Assembly: GCF_014642655.1 (NCBI RefSeq)
Contig: NZ_BMIR01000018.1
Coordinates: 1 to 64,000, forward strand
Direction: 5' to 3'
DNA from: Pullulanibacillus camelliae
GTDB taxonomy: Bacteria > Bacillota > Bacilli > Bacillales > Sporolactobacillaceae
DNA length: 64,000 nt
Below are positions 34,293 through 42,274 of the stretch, in pieces (the first letter of the stretch is position 1; every line of letters begins with the position of its first letter). The position numbers and the translations under genes were made by a program. The notes beneath the pieces are model-generated. The model did not search any database. It had not been told where the DNA came from and saw only the letters and a list, made by a program, of their open reading frames with translations.

Positions 34293-34398
34293 ATACTATC
34301 AGAATTTTTAATTTCGCTGACGCTCTCAAAGGAAGATAGTATAAGTGTAACTTTGGCTTTCGCCATCTAAGGCTTGGCGATAAGCCAAGTTTTCTAAT
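34292..34398 (+). repeat. Interspersed repeat R1, copy 4 (internally shortened)
   Basis: Keeps the full 5' half (TACTATCAGAATT ... TTTCGCTGACGCTCTC ... GATAGTATAAGTGT) and the ends GGCTTGGCGATAAGCCAAG and TTTTCTAAT, but lacks most of the inner hairpin. What remains is a short GGCTT/AAGCC stem. Joined directly to copy 5. Confidence 0.8.
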
Positions 34399-34538
34399 AA
34401 CACTAGAGTTTATAGCTTTGCAGAAGACCTTATAAGCATGGCTTTGACTTTCGCTATCTAAGGCTTGCTGATACCCTTAATGTGTAATTTGAAAAATCAC
34501 ATCAGGAATGCCACAAAGGCGAAGTCAAGGTTTTTGAA
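34399..34538 (+). repeat. Interspersed repeat R1, copy 5 (diverged)
   Basis: About 140 bp with TTATAGCTTTGC, GGCTTTGACTTTCGCTATC, CTTAATGTGTAATTTG, AAAATCACATCAGGAATGCC and TCAAGGTTTTTGAA. Same architecture as copy 2 with many substitutions. It is in tandem with copy 4. Confidence 0.7.
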
Positions 34539-34716
34539 AAAGCTAATAAAACCGAGGGGAAAACTTCGAATCCGGGTGATTGCGTAACAAAAGGCTCACG
34601 CAAAATAACAAAACGTCCATTCTAAAAAAAAATTAACTGAAAAGAAGCCATTTTTTTACTAGCTTGTCATAAATTAATATCATGTTATACTCGTTTTATA
34701 AAAGATAGGGCATCTA

Positions 34717-34876
34717 GGTGCGAATGTGAAGTGAACATAAAATACTAGGGAGGTTCGCACCACATATGCGTCTGTTTTTATTGTTTTTATTTCCTTTGAT
34801 GGATTTTAATGGTAAAATAAAAGTGGGTTTTTAGTAAAAATGTAATTTTATTAGGATATTTTTACTAGATTTCGCT
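34717..34876 (+). promoter_or_regulatory. CRISPR leader (type I-C-like)
   Basis: AT-rich stretch without a convincing gene, directly upstream of the CRISPR repeat. It begins with the inverted repeat GGTGCGAA (34717-34724) / TTCGCACC (34754-34761) and ends AGATTTCGCT at the repeat junction, both features I associate with type I-C leaders of Bacillales. A 22-codon open frame from ATG 34766 (MRLFLLFLFPLMDF...) has a distant GGGAGG, but I regard it as incidental. Leader identity is from memory of such loci and should be checked. Confidence 0.6.
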
Positions 34877-34908
34877 GTCGCACTCTTCATGAGTGCGTGG
34901 ATGAAAAC
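34877..34908 (+). CRISPR. Single type I-C-like CRISPR repeat (orphan)
   Basis: 32 bases, exactly the type I-C repeat length. They begin GTCGCACTCTTCATGAGTGC and end GTGGATGAAAAC, with the stem CGCACTC/GAGTGCG. The well-known Bacillus type I-C repeat has the same first half and ends GTGGATTGAAAY, so only the 3' end differs. No second repeat follows within spacer distance, and no cas gene is present in the window. It appears to be an array collapsed to one repeat, or one that has lost its body. Confidence 0.75.
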
Positions 34909-35262
34909 GGGTGGATAAAATGCTAATAACTGGATTGGCAGGGGATCGGCTCGCTCTCATTTTTCCGCTAGCTTCTTGCGGAATCCTTTTTTGGGTAAGT
35001 GATGGTGTTGAGAAATATTCTAGATATGCTTGACAAAGCACTTGCTGTTACTCTCTTTTATATCTTATAAAAGAACCGGACATTTGCTCGTTTTTTTTTT
35101 TACGATCAGCTTAATAGTGTGCTTCCTTGGGTAAAAGGGTGCATGCCGTTATTTATAAGTTAGCTCCCTAGAGTGAATTGGCATTTATGTTAAGATTATA
35201 GTGTTAACAGGGAATTCACTTTTTGTTATTGAAGCAAAGGAGAATCACGAAGGGGAGCATAA
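34909..35262 (+). other. Non-coding interval after the orphan CRISPR repeat
   Basis: About 350 bp with no gene-like frame and no further CRISPR repeat. The first 30-35 bases (from GGGTGGATAAAATGC) would be the first spacer if the array was once longer. A short CCGC/GCGG hairpin (near 34967-34982) and several T-runs are visible. The promoter of the Nudix gene should lie near 35150-35230. Confidence 0.5.
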
Positions 35263-35721
35263 ATGGAATACTATAAATACCTGCGGCAGTATGTTGGGCA
35301 TAGACCGATTATTTTACCTGGTGCTGTTGTTATCATGTTAAATGAACACAATGAAGTGTTATTACAAAAAAGGCTCGATGGTTATTGGGGGCTTCCGGGT
35401 GGTTTAATGGATTTAGGAGAAAGCTTTGAAGAAGCTGCTAAAAGAGAGGTTTATGAAGAAACAGGATTAAAAGTTGATCACTTAAAATTACTGAATGTCT
35501 TCTCTGGCTCTAAATATTATTCAAAAATTCCAAATGGTGATGAGTTCTATTCGGTAACAGCGGTATATTATACTAAAGATGTCAGTGGAGAGATGAAGAT
35601 TGATTACAGTGAGTCAGAAACGATGGAGTATGTTCCAATAAATAAGTTGCCCCGTGCATTAATTGCGGAGTATAGAGGCTTTATCGAGCAATACATAGAT
35701 TTAAAAAAAGACCACGCGTGA
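35263..35721 (+). CDS. Nudix hydrolase
   Basis: A 152-aa protein with a complete Nudix box GX5EX7REUXEEXGU at about 47-69 (GGLMDLGESFEEAAKREVYE followed by ETGL). It hydrolyses a nucleoside diphosphate linked to another group; the substrate cannot be told. N-terminal YYKYLRQYVGHRPIILPGA is common in Bacillales Nudix enzymes of the ADP-ribose-pyrophosphatase or MutT-like group. ATG 35263 with GAAGGGGAGC upstream. Transcribed alone, convergent with trmL. Confidence 0.9.
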   Translation: MEYYKYLRQYVGHRPIILPGAVVIMLNEHNEVLLQKRLDGYWGLPGGLMDLGESFEEAAKREVYEETGLKVDHLKLLNVFSGSKYYSKIPNGDEFYSVTAVYYTKDVSGEMKIDYSESETMEYVPINKLPRALIAEYRGFIEQYIDLKKDHA

Positions 35722-35885
35722 AGGATTGCGCTTTATTGAAAAGCTTTTGTGCAAAAGAGTAGCTTTGCACGGTGCATTCAATAAACTTGTCTTCGTATGC
35801 GATTGGAAACTGTAGGGGCAGTATAACGGAGCTGCCCAATAATTCGTCGTTCTGTGAGCAGCAAACACAAGCGGTTCGATTATCC

Positions 35886-35930
35886 CTGACTGGTATCGCC
35901 TTAAGAGGCTTACCAGTCAGCAGGTTTATT
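35886..35930 (+). terminator. Hairpin between nudix gene and trmL
   Basis: CTGACTGGTA pairs with TACCAGTCAG around GCCTTAAGAGGC, a near-perfect stem between two convergent genes. A modest T-rich run (GGTTTATTTT) follows on the plus strand. Probably terminates the Nudix transcript. A second stem GGGCAG/CTGCCC lies just before, near 35817-35840. Confidence 0.6.
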
Positions 35931-36396
35931 TTAAATTCGGGAATCCTTGTTGGCTCAAAGCCTCATAGACTAATATAGCAGCCGTATTTGAAAGGTTTAA
36001 CGAGCGCACATTTTCGCTCATGGGTATTCTCAAAAAGTGATCTTTATTTTTTGCTAATAAATCCTTTGGTAACCCCGTTGTTTCACTTCCAAACATAAAA
36101 TAATGTTCCTTTGATGCATCACTGAAATCAAAGTCTGAATGATTTTTTTCACCAAATGTTTCAATATAGTAAAATTCACCTTGATTTTTTAAGAAAAAGT
36201 CTGCTAATGAGTCATAATAGGCTACGTTAACATACTGCCAATAGTCGATACCTGCTTGTTTAATCATTTTTGCATCTGTTGAAAAGCCAAGTGGGCGGAT
36301 TAAATGTAAAGCTGTATCCGTTGCGGCACACGTCCGGGCAATATTTATAGTGTTAGCCGGAATTTCTGGTTGATATAGAACAACATGTATGGCCAA
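35926..36396 (-). CDS. trmL: tRNA (cytidine(34)-2'-O)-methyltransferase
   Basis: A 156-aa SPOUT-fold enzyme that methylates the wobble base of certain leucine tRNAs. Motifs: LYQPEIPAN at the start, LHLIRPLGF, DYW, FMFGSETTGLP and RIPMSENVRSLNLSN, the knotted SAM site. TTG 36396 is used because the product then begins MAIHVVLYQPEI like B. subtilis CspR, with GAGGTG 6 nt upstream; the frame is open from GTG 36405. Odd point: motif 1 normally reads NTGN but is NTIN here (Ile17). Confidence 0.9.
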   Translation of the reverse strand: MAIHVVLYQPEIPANTINIARTCAATDTALHLIRPLGFSTDAKMIKQAGIDYWQYVNVAYYDSLADFFLKNQGEFYYIETFGEKNHSDFDFSDASKEHYFMFGSETTGLPKDLLAKNKDHFLRIPMSENVRSLNLSNTAAILVYEALSQQGFPNLK

Positions 36397-36601
36397 CTTG
36401 GTCACCTCTATCCTTTTTTACCTTTCAAATTATAGCATAAAGATCATAAAGGCGTGTACTTACTTAACAAGGGATTTGCTAGACTAAGAGCTTAATGCCC
36501 TAATTCAGCTATAAAATAAGTTGCGGGGAATCCGCTGATCGAAGAAGCACGGTGGTCCACTTAGGCTTCATAAGTCTTTTATGAAGTTTATATTTCCTAT
36601 A

Positions 36602-36737
36602 TTAGAAAACGTGGCTTGCACCGCTTCACTGGTACTCCTGATAGCGATTCTTATAAATCAGACACTTAGGTTGTCGTCAAGCTTTAGATAGCATACTATC
36701 TTTCTTTATGAGCACTCGCGAAGTTATAAATTTTGAT
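36602..36737 (-). repeat. Interspersed repeat R1, copy 6 (reverse orientation)
   Basis: On the plus strand it runs TTAGAAAACGTGGCTTGCAC ... AAGTTATAAATTTTGATC, i.e. the R1 family reversed. The inner part is diverged (AGCGATTCTTATAAATCAGA). It lies between trmL and the unknown membrane protein gene. Confidence 0.75.
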
Positions 36738-36742
36738 CGTGC

Positions 36743-36768
36743 AGAAAAGGAGAGCCCAATGGCTCTCC
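36743..36768 (-). terminator. Intrinsic terminator of the membrane protein gene
   Basis: GGAGAGCC/GGCTCTCC with a 4-nt loop. Read on the minus strand it is followed by TTTTCTG. It lies 43 bp after the stop of the gene at 36811. Confidence 0.75.
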
Positions 36769-36810
36769 AAGAACACGACCGTCTCTGATACCGGACTAGT
36801 GCACCTAATG

Positions 36811-38475
36811 CTATTTGATTCGCTCAAAATCTTTCACGTTGGTCACTGTTTCGTCTGTATCAACATATTTAATCTTTACTTTGGATCCTTTGTTTAAGAA
36901 GACGACGTAGGGATTATTTTCGGAGGATACGACAAACACTTTATCAAGCCCTTTGATCATAAATTCGACATTTGTATTCTCTTCTGCTTGATACTTGTAA
37001 ACATCAGTGATTGTGCCAGTGTGCTCCTTCAATTCAGCAATGTCATTTGGAACGGTGTCATCACCGGTTAATCGTGTAGCGAGTTGATACTTGTAAGCGT
37101 CAAATAAATTTCTTTTCGTTTCGTCTGCACTATACACTTTTTCGTTTTTAGCGTTAATTAACATCATGTCACGAAAGACATCGTTGGAATCCATTAATGG
37201 TACGACCCATGTAAATTGGCCGTAGATCATATACAAAGTGGGTGTGCCAGCGCTGTATTTTTGTGCTCTAAATGTTTTCTCAGCAACATTCATGGCAGCT
37301 TTTCCGTTCAAGGAACCATTAGCATCCTTATAAAACGTCAATTTACCTGTCCGTGCATTTAACAAGGAGTAGCCGACCATTGATCCACTTCCAGCTTTTG
37401 GCCTTGTGAAATCAGTAAACCAATTTAATTGCAATTGGTTGTTAAATACACCATTTACTTCGTCCATGCCCTTCCAATGCGTGGGGTTCTTGACATCCTC
37501 TTGTGTAAAATGTGAATTCCAAAAACCATGAACATATTTCCCATACCAACTGTTCCATTGTTCAGCTACTGTGGTTGGAATCGTTTGATCAATAAACTTA
37601 GGCACGTGCTTATTTTTATAGTCTTTGATAGCCCCATTTTCTGGATTGACGACATAAACACCTTCAATATCTATAATTTGTCTAAACTTATTATAGTGAC
37701 CATACGGCACAACATAAAATGGTTTTCCAGAATCATCAGGCTCGAAGCTCGGATCTAAGAGAATGGTATCCTTATATTCACTTCTGACATGTCTTTTTAA
37801 GTCTTGGTTGAAATAGGCAGAAGGGACGTATGTCATGTCATGCTTTACTAATTTTGCATCAGCATTTTCATCTTCTGCACTCATTGTAATGTAACCTGGA
37901 ACAGACTTCGCCTTAAGCCACTTAAAGAAACCTGTATACTCAATTGGGGTGACCCAATAGAGTGTGCCGTCTATCTTTTGAATGGTTGTGTGACCTAACT
38001 CATAATAAGAAGAATGTTCTAATTCACCTAACAGTTTTTCACTGCGGTAACGCGCATATTTCTCTGGTACGACAGGAATATGCTTCTCATCCATAGAAAC
38101 TGAATCTTTGGAGACGACCTCCACCTTTTTCTTAACAAAGGCATACTTATCATGCGTTATTGTCATTGAATAGATCGAGTGCATATAAACACCGGATAAT
38201 AACAGGAGAACACCAATTGCTCCCGTTATCCAAGACCACTTCATTTTAAAGTGCACAAAGTCCAAAACAAAAAATAATCCTAAGAAAAATAGACCATAGC
38301 TTACAAAGGCTTCAAAGGTATAATCGATTAGTCTGAAATAACTCACGACAAAGATGACAAGAATACCTATCACTAATCGAGCAACCTGACTGATTAAAAA
38401 TAACTTATTTTTATAGCAGGCTTTCCAAATTAAAGGGTGAAGTGTTAATGCTAAAATCGACAAAAGATAAATCAT
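36811..38475 (-). CDS. Membrane-anchored protein of unknown function (554 aa)
   Basis: N-terminal membrane region with three to four helices (MIYLLSILALTLHPLIW; ARLVIGILVIFVVSYF; YGLFFLGLFFVLDFV; ITGAIGVLLLLSGVYMH, to about 105) followed by a large, probably extracellular domain of about 440 residues. The domain contains two similar themes, each with a WV(T/V)P segment (GTLYWVTPIEYTGFF and GQFTWVVPLMDS) followed by stretches naming stored values (VNPENGAIKDY; LINAKNEKVY), which recalls PepSY-like or propeptide-like repeats. No catalytic motif was recognised. ATG 38475 has GAGGAGAG upstream. I do not know its function. Confidence 0.75.
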   Translation of the reverse strand: MIYLLSILALTLHPLIWKACYKNKLFLISQVARLVIGILVIFVVSYFRLIDYTFEAFVSYGLFFLGLFFVLDFVHFKMKWSWITGAIGVLLLLSGVYMHSIYSMTITHDKYAFVKKKVEVVSKDSVSMDEKHIPVVPEKYARYRSEKLLGELEHSSYYELGHTTIQKIDGTLYWVTPIEYTGFFKWLKAKSVPGYITMSAEDENADAKLVKHDMTYVPSAYFNQDLKRHVRSEYKDTILLDPSFEPDDSGKPFYVVPYGHYNKFRQIIDIEGVYVVNPENGAIKDYKNKHVPKFIDQTIPTTVAEQWNSWYGKYVHGFWNSHFTQEDVKNPTHWKGMDEVNGVFNNQLQLNWFTDFTRPKAGSGSMVGYSLLNARTGKLTFYKDANGSLNGKAAMNVAEKTFRAQKYSAGTPTLYMIYGQFTWVVPLMDSNDVFRDMMLINAKNEKVYSADETKRNLFDAYKYQLATRLTGDDTVPNDIAELKEHTGTITDVYKYQAEENTNVEFMIKGLDKVFVVSSENNPYVVFLNKGSKVKIKYVDTDETVTNVKDFERIK

Positions 38476-38670
38476 ATGTTCTCTCCTCTTTATAAATACC
38501 AAATGTTGTCGTTGCAATATCTATATACGTTAAGCACTTGATATTGGTTTCATAAGGACAAAGAGGGCTGTGATTGCATTGTTATTGACATAAAGGGGCA
38601 GGTGCTTTCTTTAACAGAACATTAAGGGGGTTACCTATTCTTTCAGCAGGCACTGGAGTGTTTTTACTTA

Positions 38671-38828
38671 TACTATACAGAATGTATAACTTCTCTGACG
38701 CTCATAAAGGAAGAGAGTATAAGTGTAACTTTGGCTTACGCCATCTAAGGCTTGCGGGCACCCTAAGTGTGTGATTTGCAAAAATTACATCAGGAGTACC
38801 AGCGAAGTGGTGCAAGCCAAGTTTTCTA
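38671..38828 (+). repeat. Interspersed repeat R1, copy 7
   Basis: About 158 bp, TACTATACAGAATGTATAAC to CAAGTTTTCTAA, very like copy 2, including the GGCTTGCGGGCACCCTAAG arm and GTGGTGCAAGCC arm. Joined to R2 copy 3 by a few bases. Confidence 0.87.
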
Positions 38829-38832
38829 AAAA

Positions 38833-39021
38833 GATCAGAAGGTATAAAATTTCTGATCATAAGGACGGTGCGGATTTCCGCTCCAGGCAGCTCACTTTCC
38901 GCGGGGGAGTGGTAAGCTTCCTTGCGCTCCCGTCCACTTGATCAGGCAATGAAGCCTCTTTCATATTGGATGATGCTCTATACTAAGGACAAGGCCCGGG
39001 CATGCTTTTCGCCCGGTTTTC
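38833..39021 (+). repeat. Interspersed repeat R2, copy 3 (internally deleted)
   Basis: About 189 bp. Has the opening GATCAGAA...TTCTGATC palindrome, the start of the core (CTTTCCGCGGGGGAGTGGTA) and the closing CCCGGGC/GCCCGG hairpin, but lacks about 125 bp of the centre relative to copies 1 and 2. The segment 39022-39163 contains nothing else I can name. Confidence 0.83.
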
Positions 39022-39163
39022 TAACAAAAATTCAAACTATAAGTTAAGGATGCTTTGATATAAAAAAGGGCAAACTAATAACGGATTTATAACTGTAATC
39101 ATTTTATGTTTAACACAGAGGATCTCTAGGGTAGGCTACATAAGAAATCACACTAAAAAAGGT

Positions 39164-39643
39164 ATGTCATGCATGTATTTACTCATAATAAGCGCGATGT
39201 TATTCCCTTTAATTGTATATTTTATGCCTAAAAGAATACCGAGAATTGATTTATATGCGACGACTGGAATAGCCACTTATTTCCAATTGTTAACTGATAC
39301 CTTTTTGCATATCGAATTGAATTGGTATGGCTATTTTAAACAATGGCCGAGGTCTGAATGGGGCACGCTATGGCTCGTCCCTATCTACCTCTCCATTACT
39401 CCTATATTTCTTAACTTTTATCCATACAAACGATCTAAAGTAATGATGATCACCTATATCGTGAGTTGGTCTCTCTTCGCTACGATTTATGAATGGCTCC
39501 TAGATGTAACCGGGGTGTTCTATCATAATCAATGGAAGCTTTACGATTCCGCAATGGCATATCCTATATTATTTATACTTTTAAGGCTGCAATTATCTAT
39601 TGTTAAGTTTTTAAAACTAAAAGACTCAACGAACAAACTGTAA
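39164..39643 (+). CDS. Multi-pass membrane protein, CBO0543-like
   Basis: A 159-aa protein with about four helices (LLIISAMLFPLIVYF; LWLVPIYLSITPIFLNF; MMITYIVSWSLFATIYEWLL; AYPILFILLRLQLSIV). The phrases YFQLLTDTFLH and TIYEWLLDVTGVFYHNQW are typical of the CBO0543 family of uncharacterised Bacilli membrane proteins. The start is uncertain between ATG 39164 and ATG 39173; no good RBS is seen. Function unknown. Confidence 0.7.
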   Translation: MSCMYLLIISAMLFPLIVYFMPKRIPRIDLYATTGIATYFQLLTDTFLHIELNWYGYFKQWPRSEWGTLWLVPIYLSITPIFLNFYPYKRSKVMMITYIVSWSLFATIYEWLLDVTGVFYHNQWKLYDSAMAYPILFILLRLQLSIVKFLKLKDSTNKL

Positions 39644-39671
39644 CAGGTGGGGTTAAGGAAAAGGGGAGAAG

Positions 39672-39755
39672 GTGGCCATACTCGTGGCAAACGAAGGTTT
39701 TGAAGAAATGTTTCATGACAAAACTTACAAGGCCGAACCCTTCAGCTTCAGGTAG
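39672..39755 (+). pseudogene. Possible fragment of a PfpI/DJ-1-like gene
   Basis: GTG 39672 with AAGGGGAGAAGG upstream opens 27 codons beginning VAILVANEGFEEM, which resembles the N-terminus of PfpI/DJ-1 family proteins (KxAILVxxGFEE). The frame then stops. If the resemblance is real, only the first 20-odd residues survive. It may equally be chance. Confidence 0.25.
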
Positions 39756-39919
39756 AAAGTGTGAAGGGATTTGGCCTCTCTATACATAGAATACTTCTAT
39801 CCATTTTGCTTATCCTTAGTGCAAGAAAGCGAATAATTATTGGAGAAAGTACGGGATTGCAGAGTGCGTTATGGGAGAATATCTTAAGACAAACCCACCT
39901 TTTGGTCTAGAACTTTGTT

Positions 39920-41023
39920 TTAGTGATGTCCCAGATTTTTTATAGTTTGCTCCTTGTTATCCTGTATGTGCTTTTTCGTTACATAGACGATATCCTCTGC
40001 TAAGGATTGAAACACCTCGCCGATATAGCTGTCTTCATCATATATTGAGGCGGTTAAGCTTTCTTCTGGTTTTCCAAGTGGAATGCTAGCAATAACCTCT
40101 GTTTGCAGTTTAAAGGCAAGTTTTTCAGCGCCACCCTTACCAAAAAGATAATTTTTAGAACCATCCTTTTCCATATAATAGGACATATTTTCAACAACAC
40201 CTATAATGTCGTGCTTGGTATAACGTGCCATAGTACCCGCTCTTGTAGCTACATGAGCGGCAACATTATGAGGGGTCGTAATAATCAATTCCTTAGCTTG
40301 CGGAATAAGTGTGGCAATATCAATAGCAATGTCACCTGTTCCTGGCGGTAGATCAATCAATAAATAGTCAAGTTCACCCCAGTAGGTATTCACGATAAAG
40401 CTTTTAATCCACTTATTAAGTATAGGACCTCTCCAATTGATCGATTGATTCTCTGTGGCAAAAAGACCGATAGACATCACTTTAACGCCATGGCCTTGTA
40501 CTGGCAGTTGCATGTGATCGATTTGTATCGGTTTTTCTTGAATACCCATCATATTGGGGATGCTGTAGCCGTATAAATCGGCATCGAGGATTCCAACTTT
40601 TAAACCCATGCGCGCCATCGCTGTTGCGAGATTAATGGTGACAGTTGATTTACCGACACCACCTTTTCCACTTGTGATGGCAAGAAAGGTGACCCCCGAT
40701 CCTGGTCTTAAAAGCTTAGGGAGGCCACTTGGTGTTGTCATTGACGTTTTAAGCTTTTCCGTTAATGCTTGCCGTTCTGTACTTGACATGGCCTTAAAAG
40801 TCACTGACACATGGTCGGCGCCAATGGATAAAAGCGTACGTTTAATAGCCTCTTCAATTTTATCTTTCAAGGGATAGCTGGAAACGGCCAATTTAATATC
40901 AAGTGAAATGGTCGTCTCGTCAATTTGAATGGTGTTTACCATGTCCAGTTCAACAATACTCTTTTGGAGCTCAGGATCTTTTATGGTCGTTAAGACTTGG
41001 CGTATCTTATCTTTTGAAATCAT
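39920..41023 (-). CDS. salA: Mrp/NBP35-family ATPase (SalA-like)
   Basis: A 367-aa protein. An N-terminal MIP18-like domain (about 1-80; TIKDPELQKSIVELDMV) precedes a P-loop ATPase with the deviant Walker A SGKGGVGKST at 118-127, DADLYGYSIPNMMG, and LLIDLPPGTGDIAID. The Mrp family carries iron-sulfur clusters, or, as SalA in B. subtilis, regulates scoC. No CxxC is present after GVVENMSYY, as in SalA, so a regulatory role is possible. ATG with GGAGGAGGATG upstream. It is near formate dehydrogenase 2, so cluster delivery cannot be excluded. Confidence 0.88.
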   Translation of the reverse strand: MISKDKIRQVLTTIKDPELQKSIVELDMVNTIQIDETTISLDIKLAVSSYPLKDKIEEAIKRTLLSIGADHVSVTFKAMSSTERQALTEKLKTSMTTPSGLPKLLRPGSGVTFLAITSGKGGVGKSTVTINLATAMARMGLKVGILDADLYGYSIPNMMGIQEKPIQIDHMQLPVQGHGVKVMSIGLFATENQSINWRGPILNKWIKSFIVNTYWGELDYLLIDLPPGTGDIAIDIATLIPQAKELIITTPHNVAAHVATRAGTMARYTKHDIIGVVENMSYYMEKDGSKNYLFGKGGAEKLAFKLQTEVIASIPLGKPEESLTASIYDEDSYIGEVFQSLAEDIVYVTKKHIQDNKEQTIKNLGHH

Positions 41024-41275
41024 TTTTCATCCTCCTCCTTAAGAAAAAATTACTCATGATTCATTATGGTCAAACACTTAAAAATTAAGCCTAAATAATA
41101 AGGAAGAAGTGATTTCATTTTATGCGTGTTAGGAATCAAAATAAATATATTCAGTAACATTCCTTTGTTTTATTGATTTTTAATAAGACAAAATAAGGTG
41201 TTGTTTGCGATTGAATAAAGATGGATAGTGAGTCACAGTGAGGATGAATGGGTTAAAGAAAGAGGGAGGGTGAAG

Positions 41276-41374
41276 ATGGGTTCACTAAATGATGTCAAAT
41301 CTCTAACAAGGTCATTAGAGAGTTTTCTGCATGCAGTTTACGGGCTTTTAATCTTTGAACAGCTATTTAAATGA
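41276..41374 (+). CDS. Candidate small protein (32 aa)
   Basis: A good RBS (GAGGGAGGG, 41263-41271) stands 4-5 nt before an ATG that opens 32 codons: an amphipathic N-terminal half and a hydrophobic end (FLHAVYGLLIFEQLF). It lies alone in the 743-bp interval 41024-41766 between Mrp and the DUF1641 gene. No homology recognised; it may be spurious. Confidence 0.35.
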   Translation: MGSLNDVKSLTRSLESFLHAVYGLLIFEQLFK

Positions 41375-41474
41375 ACTGAGACAAAGTGTACAACACTATG
41401 TGTTGGTGAAATAGGCATATTCATTGTGGAAAAAAGGATGGAGCTGGGACAGAAGTCTTCAGCTCATAGAGAAC

Positions 41475-41517
41475 CCGAACGCATTCACCATTTTGAAGGG
41501 ATGCGTTCGGATTTTTC
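41475..41517 (+). terminator. Intrinsic terminator and repeat-like tail
   Basis: CCGAACGCAT (41475-41484) pairs with ATGCGTTCGG (41501-41510), then ATTTTTC. Preceded by GGAGCTGGGACAGAAGTC, a phrase common in intergenic repeats of Bacilli. Downstream, 41545-41600 (TTTCCACGGGCATGGCCTAA) looks like a worn relative of the R2 core. Confidence 0.65.
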
Positions 41518-41766
41518 AGTGAGTCATAAAGCGCTCCGGCAAAATACTTTACTTTCCACGGGCATGGCCTAAGCTAACTTGGGAATAGACGATTTATTTT
41601 CCAAGTGGATCTTCGGACACGTGCTTCTCCCCTAGGTGTTTCCGTATTTTGACTATGTTTCCCGTTTCCCTGGCTGCTTAGCGTTCGGTAATAGAGTGAT
41701 TTCTTTTCGTTTTGTTTTACCCTCATCCTTTTTTGTTTATTAAAAATTGTGGGGAGCATCAATCGC

Positions 41767-42252
41767 TTAGTTTGATTCCTTTAATTCCTTACCCATGCCC
41801 TTTAAGAAATGAATGCCAAAACCGATAGCTCGATTAATGTCGGGATCCTTTAATGTTTTCATAAGATCTCGCACACGAATTTTTTGGTCCTCTTGAACAA
41901 ATTGACTGCCGGCATCGACACCTGCCATGGTACTTTTTATGAGCTTTGTCATTTGCTCCGGATCAGCGGCCATCACCGCACCGGTTGCCCCCATAACCGT
42001 GTTTAGCAAATTGGTGACAGGCTCTCTAGAGACTTGCTCTAAAACGATCTTGGCAATTTTCTCCTTAGCTTGTAGGGCGGCATCTGCGGCTTCTAACACA
42101 CCTATATCATGAAGTTCACCGACAATGTCAAGGACTTTGTTCAAGGCATCTTCATTGTTAGCAAATTGCTTTTTTAATGCTTCAAGCTTTTGTTCCGTTA
42201 TTTGTTCATCGGTGAATGTTGGCCTCTGAATATGGGTAATCGGTTCTGCCAT
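41767..42252 (-). CDS. DUF1641 partner of formate dehydrogenase 2
   Basis: A 161-aa paralogue of the gene at 33350, with KVLDIVGELHDIGVLEAADA and DPEQMTKLIKSTMAGVDAG as the DUF1641 core. It presumably links formate dehydrogenase 2 to menaquinone. ATG 42252 (MAEPITHI) is used; ATG 42264 is in frame upstream but overlaps the RBS AAGGATGG. It lies 22 bp after fdhA2 on the minus strand. Confidence 0.87.
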   Translation of the reverse strand: MAEPITHIQRPTFTDEQITEQKLEALKKQFANNEDALNKVLDIVGELHDIGVLEAADAALQAKEKIAKIVLEQVSREPVTNLLNTVMGATGAVMAADPEQMTKLIKSTMAGVDAGSQFVQEDQKIRVRDLMKTLKDPDINRAIGFGIHFLKGMGKELKESN

Positions 42253-42274
42253 AGTAAGTACCATCCTTTCTAAT

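Noticed and set aside
34766-34834. 22-codon ORF MRLFLLFLFPLMDF... inside the CRISPR leader, as a leader peptide
   Set aside because: RBS spacing is poor (about 12 nt), no resistance or regulated gene follows, and the leader explanation is simpler.
34909-35262. Further CRISPR repeats after the solitary one
   Set aside because: No second GTCGCAC...GTGGAT unit occurs here or elsewhere in the window.
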